From positions 91,610 to 155,609 of the forward strand of contig NZ_JACYOF010000010.1 in the NCBI RefSeq assembly GCF_014932895.1: a stretch of DNA of 64,000 nt, read 5' to 3'. Made by a program: the position numbers and the translations under genes. Below the pieces are notes generated by a model, which saw only the letters and a list, made by a program, of their open reading frames with translations, was not told the DNA's origin and did not search any database. This DNA is from Bacillus thuringiensis (lineage in GTDB: Bacteria > Bacillota > Bacilli > Bacillales > Bacillaceae_G). Positions 28,843-38,960 of the stretch are shown here, piece after piece. How positions within the stretch are numbered: position 1 is the first letter of the stretch; every line of letters starts with the position of its first letter.

Positions 28843-28994
28843 GTGATCGCTCCCCTTCAACTTTTTTTATTTGTCCTGATTGTACTTGGAGGTACGGGAA
28901 TTATAATGAAGGAAATGAATTTCGCGCGAAAATGGTTAACTTTGTTGCAAAAGACATATATACTAAAGGTAGTATATAACGAGGTGGGCAAGAC

Positions 28995-29357
28995 GTGATT
29001 ATAGAGAAGCACGAAATTCAAATTGACCAAATTACGAGCGGAAAAGTGAATATCTTTACTTTCTACCGAAATAGAAAGCAAATCGATGATCATTTTTTAC
29101 GACTGCAAGAACCATCGCTTACAGCAAACTACTTCTTCCATTTTCATTTTGATGCAGAGAGCTTGCATCTTCTGCAGAAAGAGTTTCCGAGCGTATATCC
29201 GTACGACGGGAGTGAAACGATTCACGACTGGACGGAAAAGATGAAAGCGGAATTGCAACATCAGATCCAAACAGGTAAATGGAATAAACGCGTACGTATC
29301 GGTAATCGCATTCTAGATGTGGAGTTTACGTGGTGTGACGAAGATATAGTAGAGTGA
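28995..29357 (+). CDS. Hypothetical protein, 120 residues
   Basis: GTG start at 28995, with GAGGTGG seven bases upstream. It is soluble, aromatic- and histidine-rich (NYFFHFHFDAESLHLLQKEF) and without signal peptide. It is read up to a bidirectional terminator shared with the YhzD-like gene. Codon use matches its neighbours, so it is likely a real gene; I do not recognise the family. Confidence 0.65.
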   Translation: MIIEKHEIQIDQITSGKVNIFTFYRNRKQIDDHFLRLQEPSLTANYFFHFHFDAESLHLLQKEFPSVYPYDGSETIHDWTEKMKAELQHQIQTGKWNKRVRIGNRILDVEFTWCDEDIVE

Positions 29358-29360
29358 AAA

Positions 29361-29385
29361 AGAAGCGGATGACGCTTCTTTTTTT
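29361..29385. terminator. Bidirectional terminator
   Basis: AGAAGCG / CGCTTCT with a five-base loop. Seven T follow on plus; TTTTC follows on minus. Confidence 0.85.
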
Positions 29386-29569
29386 AGCGCTGGAATAAAA
29401 CGAGCTTACCTGCAGAAGATGTGCAGCGATGTGTTTTTTCATGCAATCCTTTTTCTTGTAAAATAGATTCACCTTTTGCTTTCGCTTCTTTTTCAGTTGC
29501 CGCCTCGAATGATTCGTCTAATGCTTTTGAACCATCTTTTTCAAAGACTGTTAGAACGTATACTCCCAT
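29384..29569 (-). CDS. YhzD-like protein
   Basis: 61 residues from ATG 29569, which has GGAGGG seven bases upstream; an upstream TTG would start inside that site. GVYVLTVFEKDGSKALDESF and ATEKEAKAKGESIL are YhzD-like in sequence and length. It lies next to yhaO in this and related Bacillus genomes. Function unknown. Confidence 0.75.
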   Translation of the reverse strand: MGVYVLTVFEKDGSKALDESFEAATEKEAKAKGESILQEKGLHEKTHRCTSSAGKLVLFQR

Positions 29570-29664
29570 GAAAATTCCCTCCAATATTTAAAATCAGAAT
29601 CTTATAATTATTTTGACATAAAACACTAGAATATGCAAAGAAATATATGACATTGCGTGTTACA

Positions 29665-29794
29665 ATAAAGTGAAACTTTAATCATCGGGGAGTCTTTTCA
29701 TCCCCGACGATTATTAGTGGAACCAATCGGGTATTTATGGGCAGTCTACTTTCAGACTGGCTTCCTTGCCTACTGCCCGTTAATACGGTGTAAA
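29665..29794 (-). repeat. bcr1 repeat, minus orientation
   Basis: 130 bases from ATAAAGTGAAACTTTAATCA to CTACTGCCCGTTAATACGG-TGTAAA. The terminal hairpin (ATCATCGGGG / CCCCGACGAT) has changed in both arms. One boundary repeat is degenerate (GTAAA). Confidence 0.85.
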
Positions 29795-29829
29795 ATGAAA
29801 CTTTTGAAACATAGAAAGGATCGTTATTT

Positions 29830-31071
29830 GTGAAACAAGTGAAGTTTATACATGCGGCTGATTTGCATTTGGATAGTCCGTTTAAAGGGATGGAAATGAA
29901 TGTAGCACAGTCTGTTTGGGAGAGAATGAAGCAAAGTACGTTTGAATCATTTGAGCGTATTGTTGATAAAGCGATTCAAGAGCGCGTTGATTTCGTATTA
30001 CTAGCTGGGGATTTGTATGATGCGGAGACGAGAAGTTTGCGAGCGCAAGTGTTTGTGCGTGAGCAAATGAAGCGACTTTCGCAGTACGAAATTCCCGTTT
30101 TTATTATTCACGGTAACCACGACCATTTGGGAGGAAGCTGGGCAGCAATTGAGTTTCCGGAAAATGTTCATGTGTTTACGGAGCCTTATGTAGAAGAAAA
30201 ATCATTTTATAAAAATGGTGAGTTGTTAGCTTCTATTTATGGTTTTAGTTATTTACAGCAAGCGGTAACGGATAATATGACAGCGCAGTATACGAAAATG
30301 AGTGATGCGCCTTTTCATATTGGAATGCTTCACGGAAGTGTGGAAGGAGATGCAGAGCATAATCGCTACGCACCGTTTCAAATTCGTGAGCTGAAAGAAA
30401 AGCAGTTTGATTATTGGGCTCTTGGCCATATACATAAACGTGAAATTTTATCAGAAGAGCCGTACATTATTTATCCGGGCAATATACAAGGCCGTCATCG
30501 TAAGGAGACAGGGGAAAAGGGTGCGTACCTTATCGAACTAACGAAACAAGGAGCGCATTGTTCATTTTTCCATACTGCGGATGTTGTATGGGATGAGATA
30601 GAAGTTCATATCGATGGGATTGAAACTGTTGATGATCTTATGACAGTAGCGTCAATCGCGATGAATGAGAGCCGAAGGGAAGAGGAAGGGACGCTTTTAA
30701 CTGTCGTATTCACAGGGCAAGGGCCACTTTCTCCTTATTTGCGTGATGAAAAGCGTGTGGAAGAGATTTTTCATATTTTAGCAGCTGGAGAAGAACGAAA
30801 AGATTTCGTATATACGATGAAGTGGAAAAATGAGACGGTTTCTTTTGCGGAAATCGAACGTTTGAAAGCGGAAAATCATTTTGTCGGTAGTGTGCTGCAA
30901 GAGTTAGAGGCTTTCACAAATATGGACGGAGTGTTGCGCACGATTTGGACATCTCCTGTAGCGCGTAATAATATTGAATCTTTTACAGAAGAAGAGAAGA
31001 AAGAGATTCAAAGGGAAGCGGAAAATATTATTTTAGAACAATTATTCCAGCAAGAGAGGGATAAGAAATGA
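29830..31071 (+). CDS. yhaO: DNA repair metallophosphoesterase YhaO (SbcD/Mre11-like)
   Basis: 413 residues from GTG 29830. Mre11-type phosphoesterase motifs run in order: ADLHLDSPF, LLAGDLYD, IIHGNHDH, MLHGSVEG and ALGHIHKRE with NIQGRH. All metal-binding Asp/His residues are present. The C-terminal region (about 260-413) is the partner-binding part. The last four bases overlap the start of yhaN, so the two are co-translated and probably form an SbcC-SbcD-like nuclease/ATPase complex. Confidence 0.9.
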   Translation: MKQVKFIHAADLHLDSPFKGMEMNVAQSVWERMKQSTFESFERIVDKAIQERVDFVLLAGDLYDAETRSLRAQVFVREQMKRLSQYEIPVFIIHGNHDHLGGSWAAIEFPENVHVFTEPYVEEKSFYKNGELLASIYGFSYLQQAVTDNMTAQYTKMSDAPFHIGMLHGSVEGDAEHNRYAPFQIRELKEKQFDYWALGHIHKREILSEEPYIIYPGNIQGRHRKETGEKGAYLIELTKQGAHCSFFHTADVVWDEIEVHIDGIETVDDLMTVASIAMNESRREEEGTLLTVVFTGQGPLSPYLRDEKRVEEIFHILAAGEERKDFVYTMKWKNETVSFAEIERLKAENHFVGSVLQELEAFTNMDGVLRTIWTSPVARNNIESFTEEEKKEIQREAENIILEQLFQQERDKK

Positions 31072-33992
31072 GAATTGAAAAACTCCATATTTATGGGTAC
31101 GGAAAATTAGAAAATGTGGAAATGGATCTTTCATTGCTGACGGTGTTGTACGGTGAAAATGAAGCAGGGAAATCGACCATTCGCTCGTTTATGAAAAGTA
31201 TTTTGTTCGGCTTTCCAACGAGAGGGCAGCGCCGTTATGAGCCGAAAGAAGGCGGAAAGTATGGCGGGGCGATGACTGTACAAACAGAGAAGTACGGCCG
31301 TTTGAAAATTGAGCGGTTGCCAAAAACGGCAGTTGGTGAGGTGACTGTTTATTTTGAAGACGGGAAAACCAGCGGCGAAGATATTTTAAACGATATATTA
31401 AGCGGGATGAATGAAAGTTTATTTGAATCTGTCTTTTCATTTGATATGCACGGCCTTCAAAACATTCATCAGCTTGGCGAAGCGGATATCGGCAATTATT
31501 TATTTTCCGCAAGTGCAGTCGGCAGCGATGCGTTATTACAGCTAGATAAAAAGCTAGAGAAAGAAATGGATCAGCGCTTTAAGCCGAGTGGTCGTAAGCC
31601 AGAAATTAACGTGTCACTTCAAGAAATAAAGAAGCTTGAGGAAAAGATGAAAGAGTGGCAAGGGAAAATTGGCACGTATGAAAAACAAGTTGAGCAGTTA
31701 AAAGAAAGTGAAGAGAAACTAGCTTCTGTTCGTGCGGAGAAAGAGTCAGCGGAAAAAAGAAAGCAAGATTATGAAATATTAGCAGCGCTTGAACCGCTCG
31801 TAATTGAAAAGCGTGCGCATGAGAAAGTGTTAGAACATGAAAAGGGACAGTTTCCTGTAAACGGAACGGCACGTTATGAGGCGATTAAGGCAAAAATGGA
31901 GCCGCTCCAATTACAAGTTGATTCGCTCCATAAAAAAATAGAGACAGTGCAATCGGAAATTGAATCGATTCAAATAGATGAAGAGCTTTTACAAAAAGAA
32001 AGTTATGTAGAAGAACTTCGCATGCAGCATTTGTCTTATGAAAATGCCCGCCAAGAACTGCGTGATATGACAGGAAATATTGCAAATATAAAAGAAGAAA
32101 TTGCAGAACTAGAGCAGCAAATTGGTGCTACTTTTGAAAAAGAAACGGTTCTTTCGTTTGATATGAGTTTGGCAACGAAAGAGTTAATTACGCAAACAGT
32201 GCAAAAGGCGCGCGAATTAGAAACGCAAAAAGCACAGCTTGATGATCGTTTCAAAGTAGCTCAGGAGCAATTAGAAGAACAAGAAGAAAATATAAGACAG
32301 ATCAAGAAACAAATGTTAGCTGATGCAGAGCGAAATGCGTTAGTTGAGAAAGAAAAGTCATTTCAAGATGCGGCGTTTATCGGTATGGGCGCAGAGAGAA
32401 TGAAGCGCAAGTATGAAGAGAAGGCAGGAGCAGCTAAGCAAAAGAAAAAACAGTGGCAAAGAGTGTGCCTTTTGTTACTTCTTATTAACACAGGCGTTTT
32501 ATTCACGAGCTTATTTATAGATAACCGCGTGCTCTTATTTATTAGTGTCATTGTTTTTGTAGGGATTGTCCTTGCTCTCGTTTTATATAAAGATCCGTCA
32601 AGTGGATTACAAGAAGAGCTTCTTACTCTTCAGCAAAGTGCTGGCGGGCGTCAAAGTGAAGAGGCGATGTCCGTTCGCTATCAGTTAGAAAAAGATGAAG
32701 AGATTCGTAAGCTATTTGAGCGCGAGTCCTATAAGTTACAGCAAATGGAACGTGCTTATGATAAAGTCGTTTCATCGTATGAGGAATGGGAGAGAGAAAC
32801 GTTCCGCGCCAGCGAACAAGTAGATGCATATAAAGCACGTTATATGTTCCCTGAATTTTATACGTATGCACATATATTGCCGGCGTTTGAACGTATTGAA
32901 AAAATGCAGCAATTATATCGTGAATTAGAGAAGCAAAGTGAGCGGAAATCATCATTATATGAAATGATTTCGCACTTTGAGCATAAACTAGAAACTGTTA
33001 TCGGTAGCGCGGAGTACAGTAAGCTGCATGAGGCGCAAAGTCGTATGCAAAATGAGAAAGAGAAGCGCCAAACATGTAAGCAGCTAAAAGAGAAATTGGC
33101 GGAATGGCAAGAAGAATATGAGTTCATGCAAGAGCAATTGAAACAACTGTTAGTAGAACGAGACGGTTTATGGCACATCGCAGAATCTACAGATGAAGAG
33201 ATGTTTTTAGAAGCAGGTAAACTGGCAGAAAAACGTGAAGATGCTGAGAAGCAAGTGGGGCGTTTATTACCGCAAATTGATCTTTTAGAACAGCGTTTAA
33301 CGAGTTTATCATTAGCTGAACATTATGAGGCTGACGGCTATGAGGAGAAATTAAAGCGAGAAATTACAGCCGTGCAAAACTGTCTTGCAAAAGAAAAAGA
33401 ACTGACGGAGCGTATTGCGAAACATCGTATGGAAATTGCGAATTTAGAAGAAGGAAGTACGTACGGTGATTTACTGCACGAATGGGAAATGAAAAAAGCG
33501 CAAGTACGTGAACAAGTGAAGAAGTGGGCTGCCTATGCGGCCGCAAAGACAGTGCTAACGAAAACGAAGCAATATTATCATGAAGTGCATCTTCCTCGTA
33601 TTTTACAAAAATCAGAAGAGTATTTCGTCTATTTAACAGGCGGACGATATAGTAAAATCTTTTCACCGTCAGAGTCGGAACCTTTCATTGTTGAGCGTAA
33701 TGATGGTATGCGCTTTTATAGTCATGAACTAAGCCAAGCGACAGCAGAGCAGTTATATTTATCGTTACGATTTGCACTAGCGAACACATTTGAACATGAT
33801 TATCCATTTATTATTGATGATAGTTTCGTACATTTTGATGCGGTAAGGACGAATCGAACGATTGAACTTATAAAGGAACTTGCGAAAGATAGACAAGTAA
33901 TCTTCTTTACATGTCATGCGCATTTACTATCGTTCTTTACGGAAAAACAGATTATAAAATTAACGCGTAAGCGTAAAGAAAATGAGTTGTAA
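31068..33992 (+). CDS. yhaN: SbcC-like AAA ATPase YhaN
   Basis: 974 residues. The N-terminal Walker A is LYGENEAGKSTIRSFMKSIL. Two long coiled-coil arms (about 170-430 and 540-820) flank an unusual pair of membrane segments, VCLLLLLINTGVLFTSLFI and VLLFISVIVFVGIVLALVL, near the middle. The C-terminus has LSQATAEQLYLSLRFALA (signature) and PFIIDDSFVHFD (Walker B). Membrane segments at the coiled-coil tip set it apart from SbcC/Rad50 and suggest a membrane-tethered DNA end-processing complex with YhaO. Confidence 0.9.
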   Translation: MRIEKLHIYGYGKLENVEMDLSLLTVLYGENEAGKSTIRSFMKSILFGFPTRGQRRYEPKEGGKYGGAMTVQTEKYGRLKIERLPKTAVGEVTVYFEDGKTSGEDILNDILSGMNESLFESVFSFDMHGLQNIHQLGEADIGNYLFSASAVGSDALLQLDKKLEKEMDQRFKPSGRKPEINVSLQEIKKLEEKMKEWQGKIGTYEKQVEQLKESEEKLASVRAEKESAEKRKQDYEILAALEPLVIEKRAHEKVLEHEKGQFPVNGTARYEAIKAKMEPLQLQVDSLHKKIETVQSEIESIQIDEELLQKESYVEELRMQHLSYENARQELRDMTGNIANIKEEIAELEQQIGATFEKETVLSFDMSLATKELITQTVQKARELETQKAQLDDRFKVAQEQLEEQEENIRQIKKQMLADAERNALVEKEKSFQDAAFIGMGAERMKRKYEEKAGAAKQKKKQWQRVCLLLLLINTGVLFTSLFIDNRVLLFISVIVFVGIVLALVLYKDPSSGLQEELLTLQQSAGGRQSEEAMSVRYQLEKDEEIRKLFERESYKLQQMERAYDKVVSSYEEWERETFRASEQVDAYKARYMFPEFYTYAHILPAFERIEKMQQLYRELEKQSERKSSLYEMISHFEHKLETVIGSAEYSKLHEAQSRMQNEKEKRQTCKQLKEKLAEWQEEYEFMQEQLKQLLVERDGLWHIAESTDEEMFLEAGKLAEKREDAEKQVGRLLPQIDLLEQRLTSLSLAEHYEADGYEEKLKREITAVQNCLAKEKELTERIAKHRMEIANLEEGSTYGDLLHEWEMKKAQVREQVKKWAAYAAAKTVLTKTKQYYHEVHLPRILQKSEEYFVYLTGGRYSKIFSPSESEPFIVERNDGMRFYSHELSQATAEQLYLSLRFALANTFEHDYPFIIDDSFVHFDAVRTNRTIELIKELAKDRQVIFFTCHAHLLSFFTEKQIIKLTRKRKENEL

Positions 33993-34015
33993 TATGCTAT
34001 ACTAAAAATAACTGA

Positions 34016-34978
<963 letters not shown>

Positions 34979-34994
34979 AATTGTAAATAGAATG

Positions 34995-35033
34995 GCCTCA
35001 TTAAGTGTTAAAAAGCTTAGTGAGGCTGTTTTT
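34995..35033 (+). terminator. Terminator after yhaM
   Basis: GCCTCATTAAG / CTTAGTGAGGC is followed by TGTTTTT. Confidence 0.85.
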
Positions 35034-35063
35034 ATATGACGTAAATAATGAGGTACAAAAAAA

Positions 35064-35081
35064 TATCTCGAATTTGAGATA
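35064..35081. promoter_or_regulatory. MhqR-type operator
   Basis: TATCTCGAATTTGAGATA, a near-perfect palindrome. It agrees at all but one position with the MhqR site described in B. subtilis (tATCTcgaAtTCgAGATa, from memory). A possible promoter starts a few bases downstream (TTGCTT, 17 bases, TAAAGT). The first dioxygenase gene begins 265 bases later. Confidence 0.75.
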
Positions 35082-35346
35082 AATTACTTGCTTTTTAATC
35101 ACTTGAGATGTAAAGTGATAGTAACGAAAGTGATTGAGTCATATGAAAAACATACACTCAGTTACTTTCGGTTTACACAGTAAAGTAATGAATGAATGTT
35201 TAAAACAGTTTTCTATCAATGCAACTTATGCAGTAAAAAACTAAGATTAAGCTATAAAAACATAATGAGAATATAGTGAAAAGTTAAGAAGCATATTATT
35301 TTTTTAGTCATCACTTGACTAGTAAAATGAAACGGAGGAACCACCG

Positions 35347-36294
35347 ATGTATGAAATTAAAGGGCATCATCACATTTCAATGATTACAAAAAACGCAAGT
35401 GAAAATAATCATTTTTATAAACACGTGCTTGGTTTACGTCGTGTGAAAATGACGGTAAACCAAGATGATCCGTCAATGTATCACTTATTTTACGGAGATA
35501 AAACAGGAAGCCCAGGTACGGAATTAACATTTTTTGAAATTCCTCTAGTAGGAAAAACATATCGTGGTACGAATGCAATTACTCGAATTGGATTACTCGT
35601 TCCTTCAGAGGACAGTTTGCATTACTGGAAAGTACGATTTGAGGAATTTGGTGTGAAACATAGTGAAATGACAACATATGCAAATCGTCCTGCTTTGGAA
35701 TTTGAGGATTCTGAAGGACTTCGTTTCGTGCTACTCGTTTCAAATGGAGAAAAAGTGAATCATTGGGAAACATGGGAGAAATCCGAAGTTCCTGCTGAAC
35801 ATCAAATTCAAGGAATGGGTTCTGTTGAAATGACGGTGCGTAGACTTGATAAAATGGCGAGTACACTTACAGAGATGTTTGGTTATACAGAGGTTAGCCG
35901 CAGCGGTGAAGAAGCAATTTTTCAGTCCATTAAGGGAGAGGCTTTTGGAGAAATAGTTGTGAAATATTTGGATGGTCCTTCTGAAAAGCCGGGCCGCGGT
36001 AGCATTCACCATTTAGCGATTCGTGTGAAAAATGATGCAGAACTTGCCTATTGGGAAGAACAGGTGAAACAAAGAGGTTTCCATTCTTCAGGCATTATCG
36101 ACCGTTTCTACTTTAAAAGCTTATATTTCCGTGAATCAAACGGAATCCTTTTTGAAATTGCGACAGATGGACCAGGATTTACAGTTGACGGAGATGTGGA
36201 GCATTTAGGAGAAAAACTTGATTTACCGCCCTTCTTAGAGGGACAGCGAGCAGAAATTGAAGCAAATTTAGCCCCGATCGACGAAAAGAAATAA
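35347..36294 (+). CDS. Ring-cleaving dioxygenase, MhqA/MhqO-like (VOC family)
   Basis: 315 residues (CGGAGG before ATG 35347). It has two vicinal-oxygen-chelate halves. The first has KGHHHISMITKNASENNHFYKHVLG and TELTFFEIP; the second has GSIHHLAIRV and ILFEIATDGPGF. The metal ligands His (GHHH), His (IHH) and Glu (LFEIA) are in place. MhqA/E/O proteins act in detoxification of methylhydroquinone and catechols under MhqR control, and an MhqR-type site lies upstream. It is followed after 52 bases by a paralogue. Confidence 0.88.
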   Translation: MYEIKGHHHISMITKNASENNHFYKHVLGLRRVKMTVNQDDPSMYHLFYGDKTGSPGTELTFFEIPLVGKTYRGTNAITRIGLLVPSEDSLHYWKVRFEEFGVKHSEMTTYANRPALEFEDSEGLRFVLLVSNGEKVNHWETWEKSEVPAEHQIQGMGSVEMTVRRLDKMASTLTEMFGYTEVSRSGEEAIFQSIKGEAFGEIVVKYLDGPSEKPGRGSIHHLAIRVKNDAELAYWEEQVKQRGFHSSGIIDRFYFKSLYFRESNGILFEIATDGPGFTVDGDVEHLGEKLDLPPFLEGQRAEIEANLAPIDEKK

Positions 36295-36346
36295 AAGAAA
36301 AAATATAACTTTAACATATAAATGAAAACCATTGGAGGAATAGAAA

Positions 36347-37324
36347 ATGAACCAATTAAAAGGAATACACCACGTTACAGCGATTACAAGTAGTGCAGAA
36401 AAGAACTATGAATTTTTCACTTACGTTTTAGGAATGCGTTTAGTTAAGAAAACGGTAAACCAAGATGATATTCAAACGTATCATTTATTCTTTGCAGATG
36501 ATAAAGGTAGTGCAGGAACAGATATGACATTCTTTGACTTCCCAGGCGTTCCAAAAGGTGTACACGGTACAAATGAAATTTCAAAGACTTCATTCCGCGT
36601 TCCAAGTGATGCGGCATTAGAATATTGGGTGAAACGTTTCGACCGTCTTGAAGTGGAACATACAGGAATTAAAGAGCAATTTGGTAAGAAAACTCTTTCT
36701 TTCGTTGATTTTGATGATCAACACTATCAATTAATCTCAGATGAATTGGATAAAGGGATAGAATCAGGTACACCTTGGCAAAACGGACCAGTTCCATTAG
36801 AATACGCAATTACTGGTTTAGGACCTGTATTTATTCGTATCGCAAACTTTAGTTTCTTCAAAGAAGTGTTAGAAAAAGTTCTATTATTTAAAGAGATTGC
36901 TCAAGAAGGAGAATTCTATTTATTTGAAGTGAATGAAGGTGGAAACGGTGCCTCTGTCATTGTAGAACATAATACGGTTCTTCCTGAAGCACAACAAGGT
37001 TTTGGTACAGTGCACCATGCCGCATTCCGCGTAGAAGATCGCGCTGTATTAGAAGAATGGATTGAGAGAATAGGTAGCGTTGGACTCCCTTCATCTGGTT
37101 ATGTAAATCGTCACTTCTTCGAGTCATTATACGCAAGAGTTGCACCACAAATTTTATTTGAATTTGCAACAGATGGCCCTGGCTTTATGGGAGATGAGCC
37201 ATATGAAACACTTGGAGAAAAATTATCTTTACCTCCATTCCTAGAGCCAAAACGTGAAGAAATTGAAAAATTAGTTCGCCCAATTGATACAGTGAGAAGT
37301 ACGAAGGAATTTATTAAAGAGTAA
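36347..37324 (+). CDS. Ring-cleaving dioxygenase, second MhqA/MhqO-like paralogue
   Basis: 325 residues with GGAGG before ATG 36347. It has the same architecture as its neighbour: KGIHHVTAITSSAEKNYEFFTYVLG, GTDMTFFDFPG, GTVHHAAFRV and ILFEFATDGPGF. The metal-ligand positions are kept. The tandem pair probably arose by duplication and is one operon ending at the terminator at 37361. The two diverge in the substrate-side segments, so they may have different ring substrates. Confidence 0.88.
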   Translation: MNQLKGIHHVTAITSSAEKNYEFFTYVLGMRLVKKTVNQDDIQTYHLFFADDKGSAGTDMTFFDFPGVPKGVHGTNEISKTSFRVPSDAALEYWVKRFDRLEVEHTGIKEQFGKKTLSFVDFDDQHYQLISDELDKGIESGTPWQNGPVPLEYAITGLGPVFIRIANFSFFKEVLEKVLLFKEIAQEGEFYLFEVNEGGNGASVIVEHNTVLPEAQQGFGTVHHAAFRVEDRAVLEEWIERIGSVGLPSSGYVNRHFFESLYARVAPQILFEFATDGPGFMGDEPYETLGEKLSLPPFLEPKREEIEKLVRPIDTVRSTKEFIKE

Positions 37325-37360
37325 AAATGTACGATTTTGTTTAGAGATAGTATGTAGAAG

Positions 37361-37403
37361 AGCAAGTAGTTTTAGCGGATCGCTGGAATTGCTTGCTTTT
37401 TTA
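37361..37403 (+). terminator. Terminator after the dioxygenase pair
   Basis: AGCAAGTAGTTTTAGCG / CGCTGGAATTGCTTGCT, a 17-pair stem with G-T pairs, then TTTTTT. Confidence 0.8.
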
Positions 37404-37561
37404 TTTGAATAATCATTAAAATTTATAATCTTTATAAAATAATTAATAAATTGTCAGTCAATTGTGGAGAAATTTTTATTTGTGAGAGGATCGATATAGT
37501 TATTTGAATTTTCTGGTATTATTTACAAAAGAGTACATAACAGATGATTAGGAGGGATTTC

Positions 37562-38674
37562 ATGATTACATCTACTACCAACGAAAAACTGACGCAACTG
37601 TTGAATGAATGGTATCTAGAGATTAGATCAAGACGTATAAGTAATGCAGAACGTCTAAAACAAGAAATTGATTTTAAATTTAATAAACTAAAAAAAGAGA
37701 CTGAAGAAGGTTTGCAGGACCAAAATTTATTACTTTATTATTATTTGTTAGAATTTCGATATAACTATTTAATAGATAATCTAGGCTTATCTCAAGAGAG
37801 TTTTAACAAGATAGATTCGTTTGATCAACCAGCAGATAACTTTTTAACTTATTATTATCACTTCTTTAAAGCGATACATTCTAGTGAGTTAGGAAATTTT
37901 CATCTTGCTAAAGAACATTACGACAAGGCTGAAAGTTTTCTGAAGTATGTTCCTGATCAATTAGAAAAGGCTGAATTTTATTATAAGTTAGCTACATTTC
38001 ATTATGATATACAACAAGCTTTGGTATCTATTAAACATGCAACTAAGGCAAAAGATATGTATTCAAATTATGCTGGATATGAATTAAATGTAGCTTTTTG
38101 TGATAATATTTTAGGTTTAGCCTGTATGAACTTAAAGGAATGGGAATTAGCTGAAGAGCATTTCACAGCTGCTATGGATCAATTCCAAAAGATTGGTGAA
38201 GAAAAATTTATTATTATGGTTCGTCATAATTTAGGATGGATGTATTCTACGCAAAATTTATCTGCATTGGCAATTCGTTATCTTACTGAAGTAGTAGAAA
38301 AATCTCCCCAACATTATAAAGCTCTTTATGTAAAAGCAAAAGAGCATTATAAGTTAAAAGAGCATGAGAGTGCAAGTAAGCTTATAGAAAAAGGATTGAA
38401 GATTTGTAGCGATTCGAAAATTGAAGGATATCAACACCATTATGAAATTTTAAATGCATTAAATCAAGGTGTAAAAGCGAAAGAATTAGAGGTCATTATT
38501 CTTAGAGGGATTTCGTATTTTGAAAGAGAAGAGTTATATGATTATACTCAGGAGTACCAGGAAAAATTAGCAGTGAAATTTTATGAAGAAAATATTTGGG
38601 AAGAGGCAAGTAAGTATTTTTATCTTAGTAAAAAGGCAAGAGAAAAACTTTTTGATAAGGGGGCTTTAAAATGA
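37562..38674 (+). CDS. Rap family response-regulator aspartate phosphatase
   Basis: 370 residues from ATG 37562 (AGGAGGG upstream; an ATG at 37544 precedes that site and is not used). A short three-helix N-terminal bundle (LTQLLNEWYLEIRSRRISNAE) is followed by TPR repeats, for example FHLAKEHYDKAESFLKYVPD, YYKLATFHYDIQQALVSIKH and LGLACMNLKEWELAEEHFTA. Rap proteins dephosphorylate Spo0F or block other regulators and are inhibited by imported Phr peptides. A phr gene overlaps its stop codon. Confidence 0.9.
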   Translation: MITSTTNEKLTQLLNEWYLEIRSRRISNAERLKQEIDFKFNKLKKETEEGLQDQNLLLYYYLLEFRYNYLIDNLGLSQESFNKIDSFDQPADNFLTYYYHFFKAIHSSELGNFHLAKEHYDKAESFLKYVPDQLEKAEFYYKLATFHYDIQQALVSIKHATKAKDMYSNYAGYELNVAFCDNILGLACMNLKEWELAEEHFTAAMDQFQKIGEEKFIIMVRHNLGWMYSTQNLSALAIRYLTEVVEKSPQHYKALYVKAKEHYKLKEHESASKLIEKGLKICSDSKIEGYQHHYEILNALNQGVKAKELEVIILRGISYFEREELYDYTQEYQEKLAVKFYEENIWEEASKYFYLSKKAREKLFDKGALK

Positions 38675-38802
38675 AAAGAATGGTAATTAAATTGTTAGGG
38701 ATTGTAACAGTATTTACACTGACTTTAGGTGTATATAGTTCGACAGATCATCAAAAAAGTCCGACACTAATGAAAGCTGAACATGGGGATTATGGTGGCT
38801 AA
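38671..38802 (+). CDS. Phr signalling peptide precursor
   Basis: 43 residues. The ATG overlaps the rap stop (ATGA). A signal-type N-terminus (KRMVIKLLGIVTVFTLTLGV) is followed by SSTDHQKSPTLMKAEHGDYGG. The C-terminal or near-C-terminal segment around AEHGDYGG is the likely mature peptide that re-enters the cell and inhibits the adjacent Rap. Short length, position and export signal all fit. The exact processing site is not visible. Confidence 0.85.
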   Translation: MKRMVIKLLGIVTVFTLTLGVYSSTDHQKSPTLMKAEHGDYGG

Positions 38803-38812
38803 AAGGAAAAAA

Positions 38813-38845
38813 AGGGACCTCACAACGAGGTCTCTTTTCTTTTTA
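38813..38845 (+). terminator. Terminator after rap-phr
   Basis: AGGGACCTC / GAGGTCTCT with a five-base loop, then TTTCTTTTT. Confidence 0.85.
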
Positions 38846-38858
38846 GCCATAAAAAGAA

Positions 38859-38887
38859 TTGACTTACTTTTCTTTTGTAACTATAAT
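38859..38887 (+). promoter_or_regulatory. SigA-type promoter of the alpha/beta hydrolase gene
   Basis: TTGACT, 17 bases, TATAAT. The -10 is enclosed by a palindrome (38875-38895). Confidence 0.75.
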
Positions 38888-38895
38888 AATTACAA
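38875..38895. promoter_or_regulatory. Operator candidate 1
   Basis: TTGTAACT-N5-AATTACAA, overlapping the -10 box. Its half sites recur 65 bases downstream. Confidence 0.6.
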
Positions 38896-38939
38896 AATTA
38901 CCATCACTAATGGGAATAAGTTATATTTTTTTGTTTTAA

Positions 38940-38960
38940 TTGTAACTGCTGTAGTTACAA
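38940..38960. promoter_or_regulatory. Operator candidate 2
   Basis: TTGTAACT-N5-AGTTACAA. The palindrome extends further, giving a 14-base perfect inverted repeat over 38934-38966 (TTTTAATTGTAACT / AGTTACAATTAAAA). The same motif as operator 1, placed in the transcribed leader. Confidence 0.6.
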
